This document shows positions 10,260 to 18,250 of a DNA stretch of 64,000 nt, one piece after another. The notes beneath the pieces are model-generated. The model saw nothing but the letters and a program-made list of their open reading frames with translations. It searched no databases and was not told the DNA's origin. A program made the position numbers and the translations under genes. Positions within the stretch are counted from its first letter, which is position 1. Each line of letters starts with the position of its first letter. This DNA is from Persicimonas caeni (GTDB taxonomy: Bacteria > Myxococcota_A > Bradymonadia > Bradymonadales > Bradymonadaceae), in the NCBI RefSeq assembly GCF_006517175.1, contig NZ_CP041186.1, positions 2,321,001-2,385,000 on the forward strand, written 5' to 3'.

Positions 10260-10281
10260 TCGCCAATTCAACTCGGCACCA

Positions 10282-10572
10282 TCAATCTTCCACGACTTTC
10301 GGCACACGAAACTGCCCGGCTTCGCTCTCGGGCGCATTGTGCAACACCTCGTCGTGATCGAGCCGCTGCTCGACCTCGTCGTCGCGCAGCCGCGACTCGA
10401 GCGCCACGGCGTGCGTGGTCGGCTCGACATCGGTCACGTCGAGCTCGTCGAGCTTGTCGACGTAGTCGAGAATCGAGCTCAGATCCTCGCGGTAATGCTC
10501 GACCTCGTCTTCGTCGAGCTCGATCCGGGCGAGCCTGGCGATATGCAGGACTTGTTCGCGTGAAATAGCCAT
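10282..10572 (-). CDS. gatC: Asp-tRNA(Asn)/Glu-tRNA(Gln) amidotransferase subunit C
   Basis: 96 aa, the usual size. This small helical subunit wraps between GatA and GatB and stabilises the complex. The N-terminus MAISREQVLHIARLARIEL and the middle DLSSILDYVDKLDELD are family signatures. A strong ribosome-binding site (GGAGGAACG) precedes the ATG. It is the first gene of the gatCAB cluster on the minus strand. Confidence 0.95.
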   Translation of the reverse strand: MAISREQVLHIARLARIELDEDEVEHYREDLSSILDYVDKLDELDVTDVEPTTHAVALESRLRDDEVEQRLDHDEVLHNAPESEAGQFRVPKVVED

Positions 10573-10654
10573 CGTTCCTCCGTTTGCGGGACGGGTGGTT
10601 CATAGCATTTGGGCGGCGTGAAATCGAGCCTCTAGACCGAGCCCACGCCGTCTG

Positions 10655-10870
10655 CCTCCTCTCCGCCCGAAGGGAAGGAGAGGATTGAGGAGAGGACTCC
10701 CTTTCCACGCAGCGAAGCAAGTGGAGAGGGACCGAGGGAGAGGCTTTTTCGAGCGCCGACAAAAGCACCTCCTCCTGGATCCTCCTCCGTTCCGCTACCG
10801 CTTCACGGAAGAGGACACCTCTCCTTAATCCTCTCCCTCCCTTCGCTGCGCTACGGGTGGAGAGGAGACA
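10655..10870. repeat. Pyrimidine/purine palindromic repeat cluster (CTTCGCTNCGCTACGG family)
   Basis: Several inverted pairs of the type CCTCTCC...GGAGAGG with CAGCGAAGCAAG-like linkers run from 10655 to about 10752 and again at 10814-10870 (CTTCGCTGCGCTACGGGTGG). The same family occurs at 29466-29816 and 61427-61673. The gap 10573-10956 contains no gene besides this and must hold the promoters for gatC and the lipoprotein operon. Confidence 0.75.
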
Positions 10871-10956
10871 CATCACAATACGAACCTTATTTGAGCCACA
10901 CCCCAACTTCACATATCCTGCCCACATAGCCGTCCAACTCCACCCGGGCCACCACG

Positions 10957-11616
10957 ATGAAACTCCGATTACGCCTCGCCCCACTCCTACTTGCCCTGGC
11001 AGCCGCCTTCCTGCTCGCCGGCTGCGTCAACGTCGCCGGCGGCAGCCTCGGTGTGTCGCTGCTCGTCTTTTTGGTCGCCCTGATGGGCCTGGGCGCCGCC
11101 GCCTGCAGTGATGACACCTCTGAGGGCCGAGACACCGGCTGGCAGGTCGGCGAAGATACCGGCTCGGACGCCGACGACGCCGACGATGCGACCGACACGC
11201 AGGACGGCCGATGGGAGTCGTGCTGCGAGAACGGTCGCGTCGACTCGTGCTTCTGCCCGGCCGGCATGGCCTGCAATTACGGCATGTACACCGATTGCGG
11301 CGACGGCACGTGCTCCTACGACCCGCAGGGGTGCTACGACACCGGGGACGCCGGCGATGTGTCGGACACGACCGACACGACCGACACGACGGACACCTCG
11401 GATACCTCCGACACGACCGACACGGCCGACACCTCCGACGTCACCGACGAGCCCGATGGAACCTGGGAGCCGTGCTGCCAAGACGGACAGGTCGACACGT
11501 GCTTCTGCCCGGCGGGCGTGGCCTGCAACTACGGATGGTATACCGACTGCGGCGACGGCACGTGCGTGATGGGCGGCGGCGGCCAAGACGAATGTAAAGT
11601 TGACGCGGGAATGTAA
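10957..11616 (+). CDS. Lipoprotein with two Cys-rich modules joined by an Asp/Thr linker
   Basis: 219 aa. A signal peptide ends in the lipobox LLAGC (Cys23). A second hydrophobic stretch (SLGVSLLVFLVALMGLGAAAC) follows. Two homologous 36-residue modules (about 86-122 and 170-206) each read W-E-x-C-C, then S/TCFCPAG, ACNYG and YTDCGDGTC. The linker is dominated by DT repeats. Such lipoproteins are common in Myxococcota-like genomes and are probably surface-exposed; the DT linker would be a flexible stalk. It is the first gene of a tight operon: only 3 bp separate its stop from the diiron gene. Function unknown. Confidence 0.85.
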   Translation: MKLRLRLAPLLLALAAAFLLAGCVNVAGGSLGVSLLVFLVALMGLGAAACSDDTSEGRDTGWQVGEDTGSDADDADDATDTQDGRWESCCENGRVDSCFCPAGMACNYGMYTDCGDGTCSYDPQGCYDTGDAGDVSDTTDTTDTTDTSDTSDTTDTADTSDVTDEPDGTWEPCCQDGQVDTCFCPAGVACNYGWYTDCGDGTCVMGGGGQDECKVDAGM

Positions 11617-11619
11617 ACG

Positions 11620-12420
11620 ATGAGCCACAAAGCAAGCTTCGCCGGCGGCATCTTCGCCGACTTTCACGACGAACTGATGGGCGTCGACATCGACTTCGAC
11701 GCCTTCGACCCCTCTCGATTCGACGACGACCTGGTCCACCAAGCGCGCCACGTGTGGCTCGAGCGTTTCCAGACCGAGTTTCGCTCCACCCAGATCATGA
11801 CGCGGTTCATGACCGAGGTCCTGGGCGCCGGCGACCCCGTCGACGTCTACGCCGGCTGCGTCGACCTCATCGAAGACGAGGTACGCCACGCCGCGCTGTG
11901 CGCCGGCATGTGCGGCGCGCTGGGCGTCGAGGCGCGCTTTCCCGACCCGGTCGCCCTGCAAGATCCCGAGCGCTTTCTGCGGGCGCCGATGGGCGAGCGC
12001 GCGCTGCACACCGCGATCACCATGGTGGCGATCAACGAGTCGCTGTCGTTCGGCTTCATCACCGACCTGCGCGAGCGCTGCGGGGAGCCGACGGTGCGCG
12101 CCGTGCTCGACGCGACCGTCGAGGACGAAGAGGGCCACCAAGATTTCGGCTGGATCTACATCGAAAAGTCGCTCGGGCGCTTCCCCCGCTCGACGATGAA
12201 CGCCTGGCGGCACCTCGTGCAGACGACCCTGAAGACCCACCTCGACGCCGCCGGCCCCATTCTGGACGAGATGAGCGACGACGCCAAAGATCTGGCGAAG
12301 TGGCCCGACGCCGAGCGCGTCCAACTCGGCCTATACAGCCCGCAGCGTCAGGCGCTAGTCTTCCAGAAGACCTACCAAGAGGTCGTCAAACCGAAGCTCG
12401 AAAAGCTCGAGCTTCTGTAA
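11620..12420 (+). CDS. Ferritin-like diiron protein
   Basis: 266 aa, cytoplasmic and helical. The two-iron ligand set of the ferritin-like four-helix bundle is complete: E54; E87 with H90 (EDEVRH); E140 (INES); E170 with H173 (EDEEGH). Families with this arrangement include AurF-like N-oxygenases and other diiron oxidases, but I cannot assign a substrate. It starts 3 bp after the lipoprotein stop and ends 25 bp before the His-rich membrane protein, implying translational coupling. Its neighbours suggest it oxidises something in, or made by, the membrane partner (inference). Confidence 0.83.
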   Translation: MSHKASFAGGIFADFHDELMGVDIDFDAFDPSRFDDDLVHQARHVWLERFQTEFRSTQIMTRFMTEVLGAGDPVDVYAGCVDLIEDEVRHAALCAGMCGALGVEARFPDPVALQDPERFLRAPMGERALHTAITMVAINESLSFGFITDLRERCGEPTVRAVLDATVEDEEGHQDFGWIYIEKSLGRFPRSTMNAWRHLVQTTLKTHLDAAGPILDEMSDDAKDLAKWPDAERVQLGLYSPQRQALVFQKTYQEVVKPKLEKLELL

Positions 12421-12445
12421 CGAGCTTCCGCAGGCAGTCGGACCC

Positions 12446-13516
12446 ATGGCACAAGCAACCGCACAACAACCCAAAGCGATCTTCCACCCGTGGGTCGACG
12501 CGCTGGCCATCGGCGGGCTGTCCATCGGGTTCATCACCTTCCTGTTGCTCGTCGAGCCCAACTGGAACTCGAGCCAGGTCGCCGAGCAATTCGTCATCCT
12601 GTCGGCCCTGCTCAACTGGCCGCACTTCATGGCGACCTATTTTCTGCTCTATGGCTCCAAGGAGACCGTGGAGCGCTACCCGTGGTCGACCAAGTGGATG
12701 CCGCTGCTCTTGGGCGCGTACTGCCTGGCCACGATCTTCATCGCCCCCTACTCCGAGATGCCGCTCAACCTGGCGCTCTTCTCGGCCGGCGCGTATCTGG
12801 CCTGGCACTACACCGGCCAGACCTGGGGGATGATGGCCACCTTCTCGTACCTGGGCGGCGCGCCCATCGACGACTCCGAGAAGAAGTTCTTGCGCCTCAG
12901 CCTGCGCCTCTTGTTGGTCTGGCACCTCGTCTGGTTCCTGTTCCACCCGCCCGACTACGGGCTGCACGAGACGCTGCTGCCCAAGTACTACCTGGTCTAC
13001 CGCTCCGCCTCGATCATCTTGATCGGCGCCGGCATCATCCTGGGCGGCTACGGGATGTACCGCTACATCAAGCGCATCGAGCGCACCCCGCCGATCCGCG
13101 TGCTCATCCCGTTCGTGTCGATCTGGCTGTGGTACGCGCTCCTGGCGGTCTACCCGTTCGCCATCTTCTGGGTGCAGCTGTCCCACGCGCTGCAGTACCT
13201 GCTCTTCCCGGCGCGCGTCGAGGTCAACCGCAAGGAGAAGCAAGCCGCCGACGCCGACGCCCGAGGCGGCCGCTCCTGGCTGCAACTGGCCGGCTACGCA
13301 GTGCTCCTGCTCGGCAGCGGCGTGCTCATCTTCGAGGGCTTCCCTCGCCTGCTCGAGTGGACCGTGCCGCTCGTCGGCGCCGGCGTCACGCTCGCCCACA
13401 CCAAGGCCGCCATCGGCGCGTTCATCAATATCCACCACTTCTTCGCCGACGGCGCCATCTGGAAGATCAGCAACCCGGCGGTGCGCGGCGAGTTGTTCTC
13501 GCACCTCAAAAGATAA
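12446..13516 (+). CDS. Polytopic membrane protein with conserved-looking His motifs, unknown
   Basis: 356 aa with about eight hydrophobic helices. Histidines lie at or near helix ends in motif-like contexts: NWPHF (57-61), WHYTGQ (120-125), SHALQY (246-251), AHTK (317-320) and NIHHFFADGAIW (328-339). Distributed His plus an HH...D motif recalls membrane metal enzymes such as desaturases or hydroxylases, but the classical HxxxH/HxxHH desaturase boxes are absent. It is the third gene of the operon with the lipoprotein and diiron protein. The 42-bp tandem array follows directly. I do not recognise the family. Confidence 0.8.
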   Translation: MAQATAQQPKAIFHPWVDALAIGGLSIGFITFLLLVEPNWNSSQVAEQFVILSALLNWPHFMATYFLLYGSKETVERYPWSTKWMPLLLGAYCLATIFIAPYSEMPLNLALFSAGAYLAWHYTGQTWGMMATFSYLGGAPIDDSEKKFLRLSLRLLLVWHLVWFLFHPPDYGLHETLLPKYYLVYRSASIILIGAGIILGGYGMYRYIKRIERTPPIRVLIPFVSIWLWYALLAVYPFAIFWVQLSHALQYLLFPARVEVNRKEKQAADADARGGRSWLQLAGYAVLLLGSGVLIFEGFPRLLEWTVPLVGAGVTLAHTKAAIGAFINIHHFFADGAIWKISNPAVRGELFSHLKR

Positions 13517-13572
13517 GCCGCACTCGGGACGCACGCGGTCGCCGCCCGAGCGACTCGACCGCCTCCGCGATC

Positions 13573-14090
13573 GACCGCGCTCGCCCCACGCCGCAACTCA
13601 CCGCCTCCGCGATCGACCGCGCTCGTCCCGCGCCGCCCCTCACCCTCGCCCCGATCGAGGCCGCTCGTCACCATCGTCACTCCACCCTCGCCTCGATCGA
13701 CCGCGCTCGTCCCCGCCGCAACTCCTCCCCAAGAGCAGACGACCGCGCTCGTCCCACATCGAAGGTGCACCCCCGCGCCGAACGACCGCGCTCGTCCCGC
13801 CCGAAGGTCACCCATAACTATTAACGACCGCGCTCGTACCATGCCGAAGGTGAACCCCTACGCTCAACGACCGCGCTCGTCACGCCCGAAGGTCACCCAA
13901 AAATCCCGACGACCGCGCTCGTCCCGTGCCGAAGGTGAACCCCTGCGCCCAACGACCGCGCTCGTCCTGCCCGAAGGTCGCCCCAAAATCCCGACGACCG
14001 CGCTCGTACCGTCCAAAGGTCACATGAAAATCCCGACGACCGCGCTCATTTCCGCCGAGGGTCCCCCTTCGGCGGCGACGACCGCGAGCA
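13573..14090. repeat. Thirteen-unit tandem array with a strict 42-43 bp period
   Basis: The core GACCGCGCTCG starts at 13573, 13615, 13657 (degenerate), 13699, 13741, 13784, 13826, 13869, 13911, 13954, 13996, 14038 and 14080 (degenerate). Spacing is always 42 or 43. From about 13760 a second core, CCGAAGGT, falls in each unit about 19 bases after the first. Units alternate between two spacer types (GTGAACCCC and GTCACCCAA forms). The period equals four turns of B-DNA. No reading frame here looks like a protein. The gap 13517-14277 otherwise carries only the palindrome at 14123-14232. Confidence 0.9.
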
Positions 14091-14122
14091 TCTCGGCCCC
14101 CTTTTCGGTGCGGGAGCATCTC

Positions 14123-14232
14123 GAGGCTGTCGCAAAAGCCTTTGGAGGCAGTGCTTCCAGCGCTGGTTGCAGGAGCGTGCGGCCCTGCTCCCAGGGCAAG
14201 ATGCCCTGCCTCCAAAGGCTTTCGACAGCCTC
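14123..14232. repeat. Long inverted repeat between the 42-bp array and the sulfatase gene
   Basis: The left arm (14123-14151; GAGGCTGTCG, then AAAGCCTTTGGAGGCAG) pairs with the right arm (14206-14232; CTGCCTCCAAAGGC, then GACAGCCTC). The loop contains smaller GGGCAAGATGCCC-type hairpins. It could terminate the sulfatase gene, whose stop is at 14278 on the minus strand, or be another mobile palindromic element. Confidence 0.8.
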
Positions 14233-14277
14233 ATCTTGCCCTCGTTGGCGAGAGCTGGAAGCACTCGCACCGAAAAC

Positions 14278-16245
14278 TCACTCACAAGGCACGCCCGCCA
14301 ATCCAAACTTCTCGTCGAGCTCGCCCAAGACCTCCCGGGCGGCCGACGACTCCCGGCACGCCCGCTCGATCAACGCCTCGTCGCGCGCCTCCAAAGGCTC
14401 GCCCATGCGCCGGCTCTCGAACGACTCGAGGCCCTCGACGTCGAAGGCGTGCGGCCGGTTCAGGTTCTTGCGCAGGTAGACGTAGCGGTCGGCGGCGTGG
14501 ATGGCGACGCCGCGCACCTCGGGGACGCGCGAGGCGGTGAAGCAGTAGGTGAGCCGGTCGTCGGGCGCCGGGTGCAGCAGGCTCTGGCCGTCGGGCTCGA
14601 CGACCGGCGGCATCGACCACAGCTCGAGCACCGTCGGCAAGATGTCGACGTGGGAGCTCAGCTTACCGGTGTTGGCGGCGAGGACGCCGCGGTCGACGCC
14701 CAATCTCTGCTGCCATTCTTTGGGCACGTACATCAGCATCGGGGTTCGGGCGTAGACCGGCTCGCACGAGGAGACGCGCGCGCCCTGGAACATCGCCGGC
14801 TCGTCGCGGCGCAGGGCCTTGTGGCCCGCGCGGTATTTGGCCTCGTTGAGCTCGATGGCGTGGTCGCTCACGAAGATGACCACCGTCGAGTCGAGCCGGC
14901 CCTTCTCTTCGAGCGCGTCGAGCACCTTGCCGACCGCCGCGTCGCTTCGGGCCATCGCCGCGTCGTAGCGGTCGACCGACCCCTCGATGGGCCACGAGAC
15001 GTCGTCGAGCGCGTGGTAGGGGAAGTGGGTGGCGTTGAGCTGGAAGATGCCGAAGAAGGGCTCGGCTTTGGCCGAGGCGTCGCCGATGAGCTCGACGACC
15101 TTGTCGGCGGCTTCGAGGTCGTCGCCGCCGGCGTCGTTGACGACTTCGAGGCCGAGCGCCTCGGCGTCCCAGAAGGCGTCGGGCGGCTGGTGGTCGATAT
15201 AAAAGCCGGTCAGGTTCGCCCAGCCCCACGGCTGCGCGCTGACCAAAAAGGTCTCCATCTCGGCGGCCTGGGCGTATTGCCAGATGACCGGCGCGCTCCG
15301 GAGCACGTCGGCCGGAGCGGCGTAGTGCTTGCCCAACAGGAGTCCCATGCCCGAGGCGAGTGTGGCGGCGGCGTTGGCGGTGTGGCGTTGGAAGGCGAAG
15401 ACCTCGTCGGGCCGCCTCTGCGCGAACCCGGCCATCGCGGGCGTCGTCGCACGACCCGGCTCGCCCCACAATTGCGTGCGGTCATTGCGCACGCTCTCGG
15501 CCAAGATCAACAGCACCGACGGGCGCTCGCTCGGCTCGTTCGGATCGTTCGGCTCAGAGGCGACGGGCGGGACTTCGGTGCGCTCGGCGGGCCGCATCAT
15601 GATCGAACTGACCCCCTGCGCATAGAAGCTCACGCCCTGCTCGCCGACTTTGAGCAGCCGGATATCGGTGGGGTACGGCGTCCACGGGTTCTCGACGACC
15701 GACGGCCACGTCGTCCACACCACGAGCGGCACCGACAGCACCGCCGCCCCGGCAATGAGGCGTCGGTTGCGGCGAGGCGCTTCGGGCTCGGCGTCGTCGA
15801 TCGCGCTGTAGAGCGCGGCGGCCAGCCAGACGATGGGCAGCAAGATGAGCGCGGCGAGCCAGCCGGGCGAGACGCCGGCCATGGCGAGTTCGATGGCGTA
15901 GAGGGGCTCTTCGAGCAGGAAGGCGACGACGGTGGCGGCCGGGTCGTAGTGGCGAAGCGTGCGAAACCGCCACGACGCCACGATGAGCACGCCCAGCGGC
16001 ACGACGACCAGCGGCAGCAGAATCCAGCGAAGCCGCGAGCCTTTGACCAGGCTCACCAGGCCCCACCAAAGCGCGACCGACAGGCCCACCGACCCCAGAA
16101 ACCAGGGCCAGAAGACGATGGGCTCGCGGGCGTGCTCCTGGACCCAGCGAAACTCGAAGTCGCCAATGAGGATGGTCAGAGGGATGAGCAGCAGCGCCCC
16201 GATGCGGGCGAGTCGTCCCGTCTTGTCTTCGGCGCGCTGTGCCAT
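14278..16245 (-). CDS. Membrane-bound sulfatase-fold protein (LTA synthase/phosphoethanolamine transferase type)
   Basis: 655 aa. The N-terminal 180 residues carry four to five membrane helices; a soluble alkaline-phosphatase-superfamily domain follows from about 240. Visible are SVLLILAESVRNDR with its first metal-ligand Glu, RHTANAAATLASG where the nucleophilic Thr is expected, QLNATHFPYH, and VSDHAIEL in the position of the SDHGE metal motif. Such enzymes transfer phospho-headgroups onto lipids or glycans at the outer face of the inner membrane, or hydrolyse sulfate/phosphate esters; the exact substrate is not readable. It lies 26 bp downstream of the UbiB-family gene on the same strand, so the two are probably an operon. 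Confidence 0.82.
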   Translation of the reverse strand: MAQRAEDKTGRLARIGALLLIPLTILIGDFEFRWVQEHAREPIVFWPWFLGSVGLSVALWWGLVSLVKGSRLRWILLPLVVVPLGVLIVASWRFRTLRHYDPAATVVAFLLEEPLYAIELAMAGVSPGWLAALILLPIVWLAAALYSAIDDAEPEAPRRNRRLIAGAAVLSVPLVVWTTWPSVVENPWTPYPTDIRLLKVGEQGVSFYAQGVSSIMMRPAERTEVPPVASEPNDPNEPSERPSVLLILAESVRNDRTQLWGEPGRATTPAMAGFAQRRPDEVFAFQRHTANAAATLASGMGLLLGKHYAAPADVLRSAPVIWQYAQAAEMETFLVSAQPWGWANLTGFYIDHQPPDAFWDAEALGLEVVNDAGGDDLEAADKVVELIGDASAKAEPFFGIFQLNATHFPYHALDDVSWPIEGSVDRYDAAMARSDAAVGKVLDALEEKGRLDSTVVIFVSDHAIELNEAKYRAGHKALRRDEPAMFQGARVSSCEPVYARTPMLMYVPKEWQQRLGVDRGVLAANTGKLSSHVDILPTVLELWSMPPVVEPDGQSLLHPAPDDRLTYCFTASRVPEVRGVAIHAADRYVYLRKNLNRPHAFDVEGLESFESRRMGEPLEARDEALIERACRESSAAREVLGELDEKFGLAGVPCE

Positions 16246-16256
16246 GGATTGGGTCT

Positions 16257-16288
16257 ACTTCTTGCGGAACATCACTTCTTGCGGAACA
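16257..16288. repeat. Tandem duplication covering a stop codon
   Basis: ACTTCTTGCGGAACA occurs at 16257-16271 and 16274-16288 (17-bp unit), duplicating the last codons and stop region of the UbiB gene. The duplicate lies in the 26-bp gap before the sulfatase gene. Confidence 0.8.
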
Positions 16289-18014
16289 GGCGCATGAACG
16301 GTTCGAGCCGAAGCTTCGAGCTGGCCGAGCCGCCCACGATATGCCAACTGAGCGCCCACCAGAACAGCGCCAGCGCGATGATGGCGAGCAGGATGCCCAC
16401 GATCATCATCACCGAGACGCCCGAGATCATATAGTCGTAGCCGCGCAGGATGAGCGCGGCGGCCACCGCCAGGCCGGCGGCGATGATCCCCAAAAAGAGG
16501 CGCGTTCCCAGCGTGTTCAAAAAGGTGCCGATCTCGTCGATCGACTCGTTTTTGATGGTGATGGTGAGGTTTCCGCCCTCCAGATCCATCAAGATCTGGT
16601 CCATCTGCTGGGGGATCTGCTGGACGAAGCCCGAAAAGCCCATCGCCGAGTTCATCACGCCCTGCATCACCTTGCGCGCCGAGAACCGGCGGGTGGCCAG
16701 CTTTTTGGCGTACGGCATGCCTTTTTTCATGATGTCCATGTCGGGCTCGAGCTCGCGCATGATGCCCTCGATGGTCATCGCCGCCTTGGTCAGCACTGCG
16801 TAATTCGTGTTGATGCGGATGCGGTGCTTTTGGGCGGCGTTCATCGTCTCCTGGACGAACTCGCCGACTTCGATGTCGCCGAGGTTCATCGCCAGGTATT
16901 TGTTGCGGATGCGCGTGATGTCGGCCTTGAACTCGCGCAGGTTCACCCGGCCGACGGGATAGCCCATGCTCAACAATGAGCGCGACACGCCGTCGACGTC
17001 GCCGGTGAGGATGGTCAAGATCAGGTCGATGAGGTCGTCCTGTTGGCTCTCGCTCAGGCGGCCGACCAGTCCGAAGTCGATGAAGACGATGGTGTCGTCT
17101 TCGCGCACCATGATGTTGCCCGGGTGCGGGTCGCCGTGGAAGAACCCGTCGTAGAGCACCATCTTGACCATGGCCTCGAGCAGGGTGTCGAGCACGCGAA
17201 TAGCGCGCTCCGAGCCGCCCTCCAGGCTGGCGAGCTTGTCGGCGTCGATGAACTCCATCGTCAAGATCTGCGAGGTCGTGTACTCGTGCTCGACCTCGGG
17301 CACCTCCACGGTGGGCATCTCGGCGAAGTTGTTGCCGAACTCCTCGATATTCTGGGCCTCTTGGAGAAAATCGAGCTCGTTGAGGATGGCGCGCTCGAAC
17401 TCGCGCACGATGGCGGTGGGCGTGTACAGCTCGACCTCCTCGATGGTCGCCTCCAGAAAGCGCGCCAGGTAGTAGAGGATGTCGAGGTCGCTGCGGATTT
17501 TCTCGGAGATGCCGGGCCGCTGGACCTTGACCACCACCGCGCGCCCGCTGGGGAGCACGGCGCGGTGAGCCTGGCCGATGGAGGCGGCGGCGAGCGGCTT
17601 CTCCTGGAACTCCTCGAACAGCTCTTCGATGGCGCCGTCGAGGTTCGACTCGACCTGCTCGCGCACCTGCTCGAAGCTTAGCGCGGGCACGCGATCCTGC
17701 AGGTTTTTGAGCTCGTCGATGAACTCGGGCGGCAGGATATCGGGGCGCGTCGACAAGACCTGGCCGAGCTTGACGAAGGTCGGGCCCAGGTCCTCGAGCA
17801 CGTTGCGAAAACGCACTGCCGCTTCGCTGCGGTCGCCGCCGAGCAGGTCGCCGTCGTCCTCGAACTCGACGACGTCGGCGCCGCCCGAGTCGCCCAAGAA
17901 GCGACCCAGCCCCGCCCTGCGCGCCACCGCCGAGAAGCCGTGGCCGGTGAGCACCCCGCTGATTTCACGAAGTCGCCGAATATCCTGAACGGCGGTCTTG
18001 ACCGGAGAAACCAT
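16272..18014 (-). CDS. UbiB/ABC1/AarF-family atypical kinase
   Basis: 580 aa from the ATG at 18014 (MVSPVKTAVQDIRRL); a longer reading to 18161 lacks family similarity. UbiB-type proteins are ATP-dependent regulators needed for ubiquinone synthesis or other isoprenoid lipids at the inner membrane. Motifs are FVKLGQVLSTRPDILP (the KxGQ region), the Ala-rich loop AAASIGQAH, VKVQRPG, the catalytic-loop HGDPHPGNIM and FIDFGLVGRL (DFG). Two C-terminal membrane helices follow (LFLGIIAAGLAVAAALIL and VSVMMIVGILLAIIALALF). Predicted operon: this gene first, then the sulfatase-fold gene. Divergent from the GNAT gene across about 240 bp. Confidence 0.93.
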   Translation of the reverse strand: MVSPVKTAVQDIRRLREISGVLTGHGFSAVARRAGLGRFLGDSGGADVVEFEDDGDLLGGDRSEAAVRFRNVLEDLGPTFVKLGQVLSTRPDILPPEFIDELKNLQDRVPALSFEQVREQVESNLDGAIEELFEEFQEKPLAAASIGQAHRAVLPSGRAVVVKVQRPGISEKIRSDLDILYYLARFLEATIEEVELYTPTAIVREFERAILNELDFLQEAQNIEEFGNNFAEMPTVEVPEVEHEYTTSQILTMEFIDADKLASLEGGSERAIRVLDTLLEAMVKMVLYDGFFHGDPHPGNIMVREDDTIVFIDFGLVGRLSESQQDDLIDLILTILTGDVDGVSRSLLSMGYPVGRVNLREFKADITRIRNKYLAMNLGDIEVGEFVQETMNAAQKHRIRINTNYAVLTKAAMTIEGIMRELEPDMDIMKKGMPYAKKLATRRFSARKVMQGVMNSAMGFSGFVQQIPQQMDQILMDLEGGNLTITIKNESIDEIGTFLNTLGTRLFLGIIAAGLAVAAALILRGYDYMISGVSVMMIVGILLAIIALALFWWALSWHIVGGSASSKLRLEPFMRLFRKK

Positions 18015-18250
18015 AATGCGTCCAACTGCAAACGTACCGCGTGGGCCGGCGCCTTCGGGGGGCGCCTCAAGCCAAATAACCCGTACAACATTCGTGCCCA
18101 CAGTGCGTTTGGCAAGGTAGCATGGTGGTGGGCAGGCGCAAAGAAAGACGACTTGGCGCAATAGTTGACAATCGATCGGGGGCGACTGAAAATGGCGGTT
18201 GCGTCAAAAAGCTCGACGCAGCGGTAAGCCCCCTGCACGATGTTATTCGT

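Noticed and set aside
12490-13824. 444-codon frame across the membrane gene and the tandem array
   Set aside because: Out-of-frame shadow rich in Arg/Pro; the real membrane protein ends at 13516.
13573-14090. Possible CRISPR array
   Set aside because: The conserved part is only about 11 bp with a second short core, the spacers are related to each other, and no cas genes are near.
13841-14479. Open frame within the 42-bp array
   Set aside because: Encodes only repeat-derived low-complexity sequence and overlaps the sulfatase gene; no ribosome-binding site.
16272-18161. Longer UbiB start at 18161
   Set aside because: The first 49 residues are unlike the family and Cys/Pro-rich; the ATG at 18014 gives a normal N-terminus.
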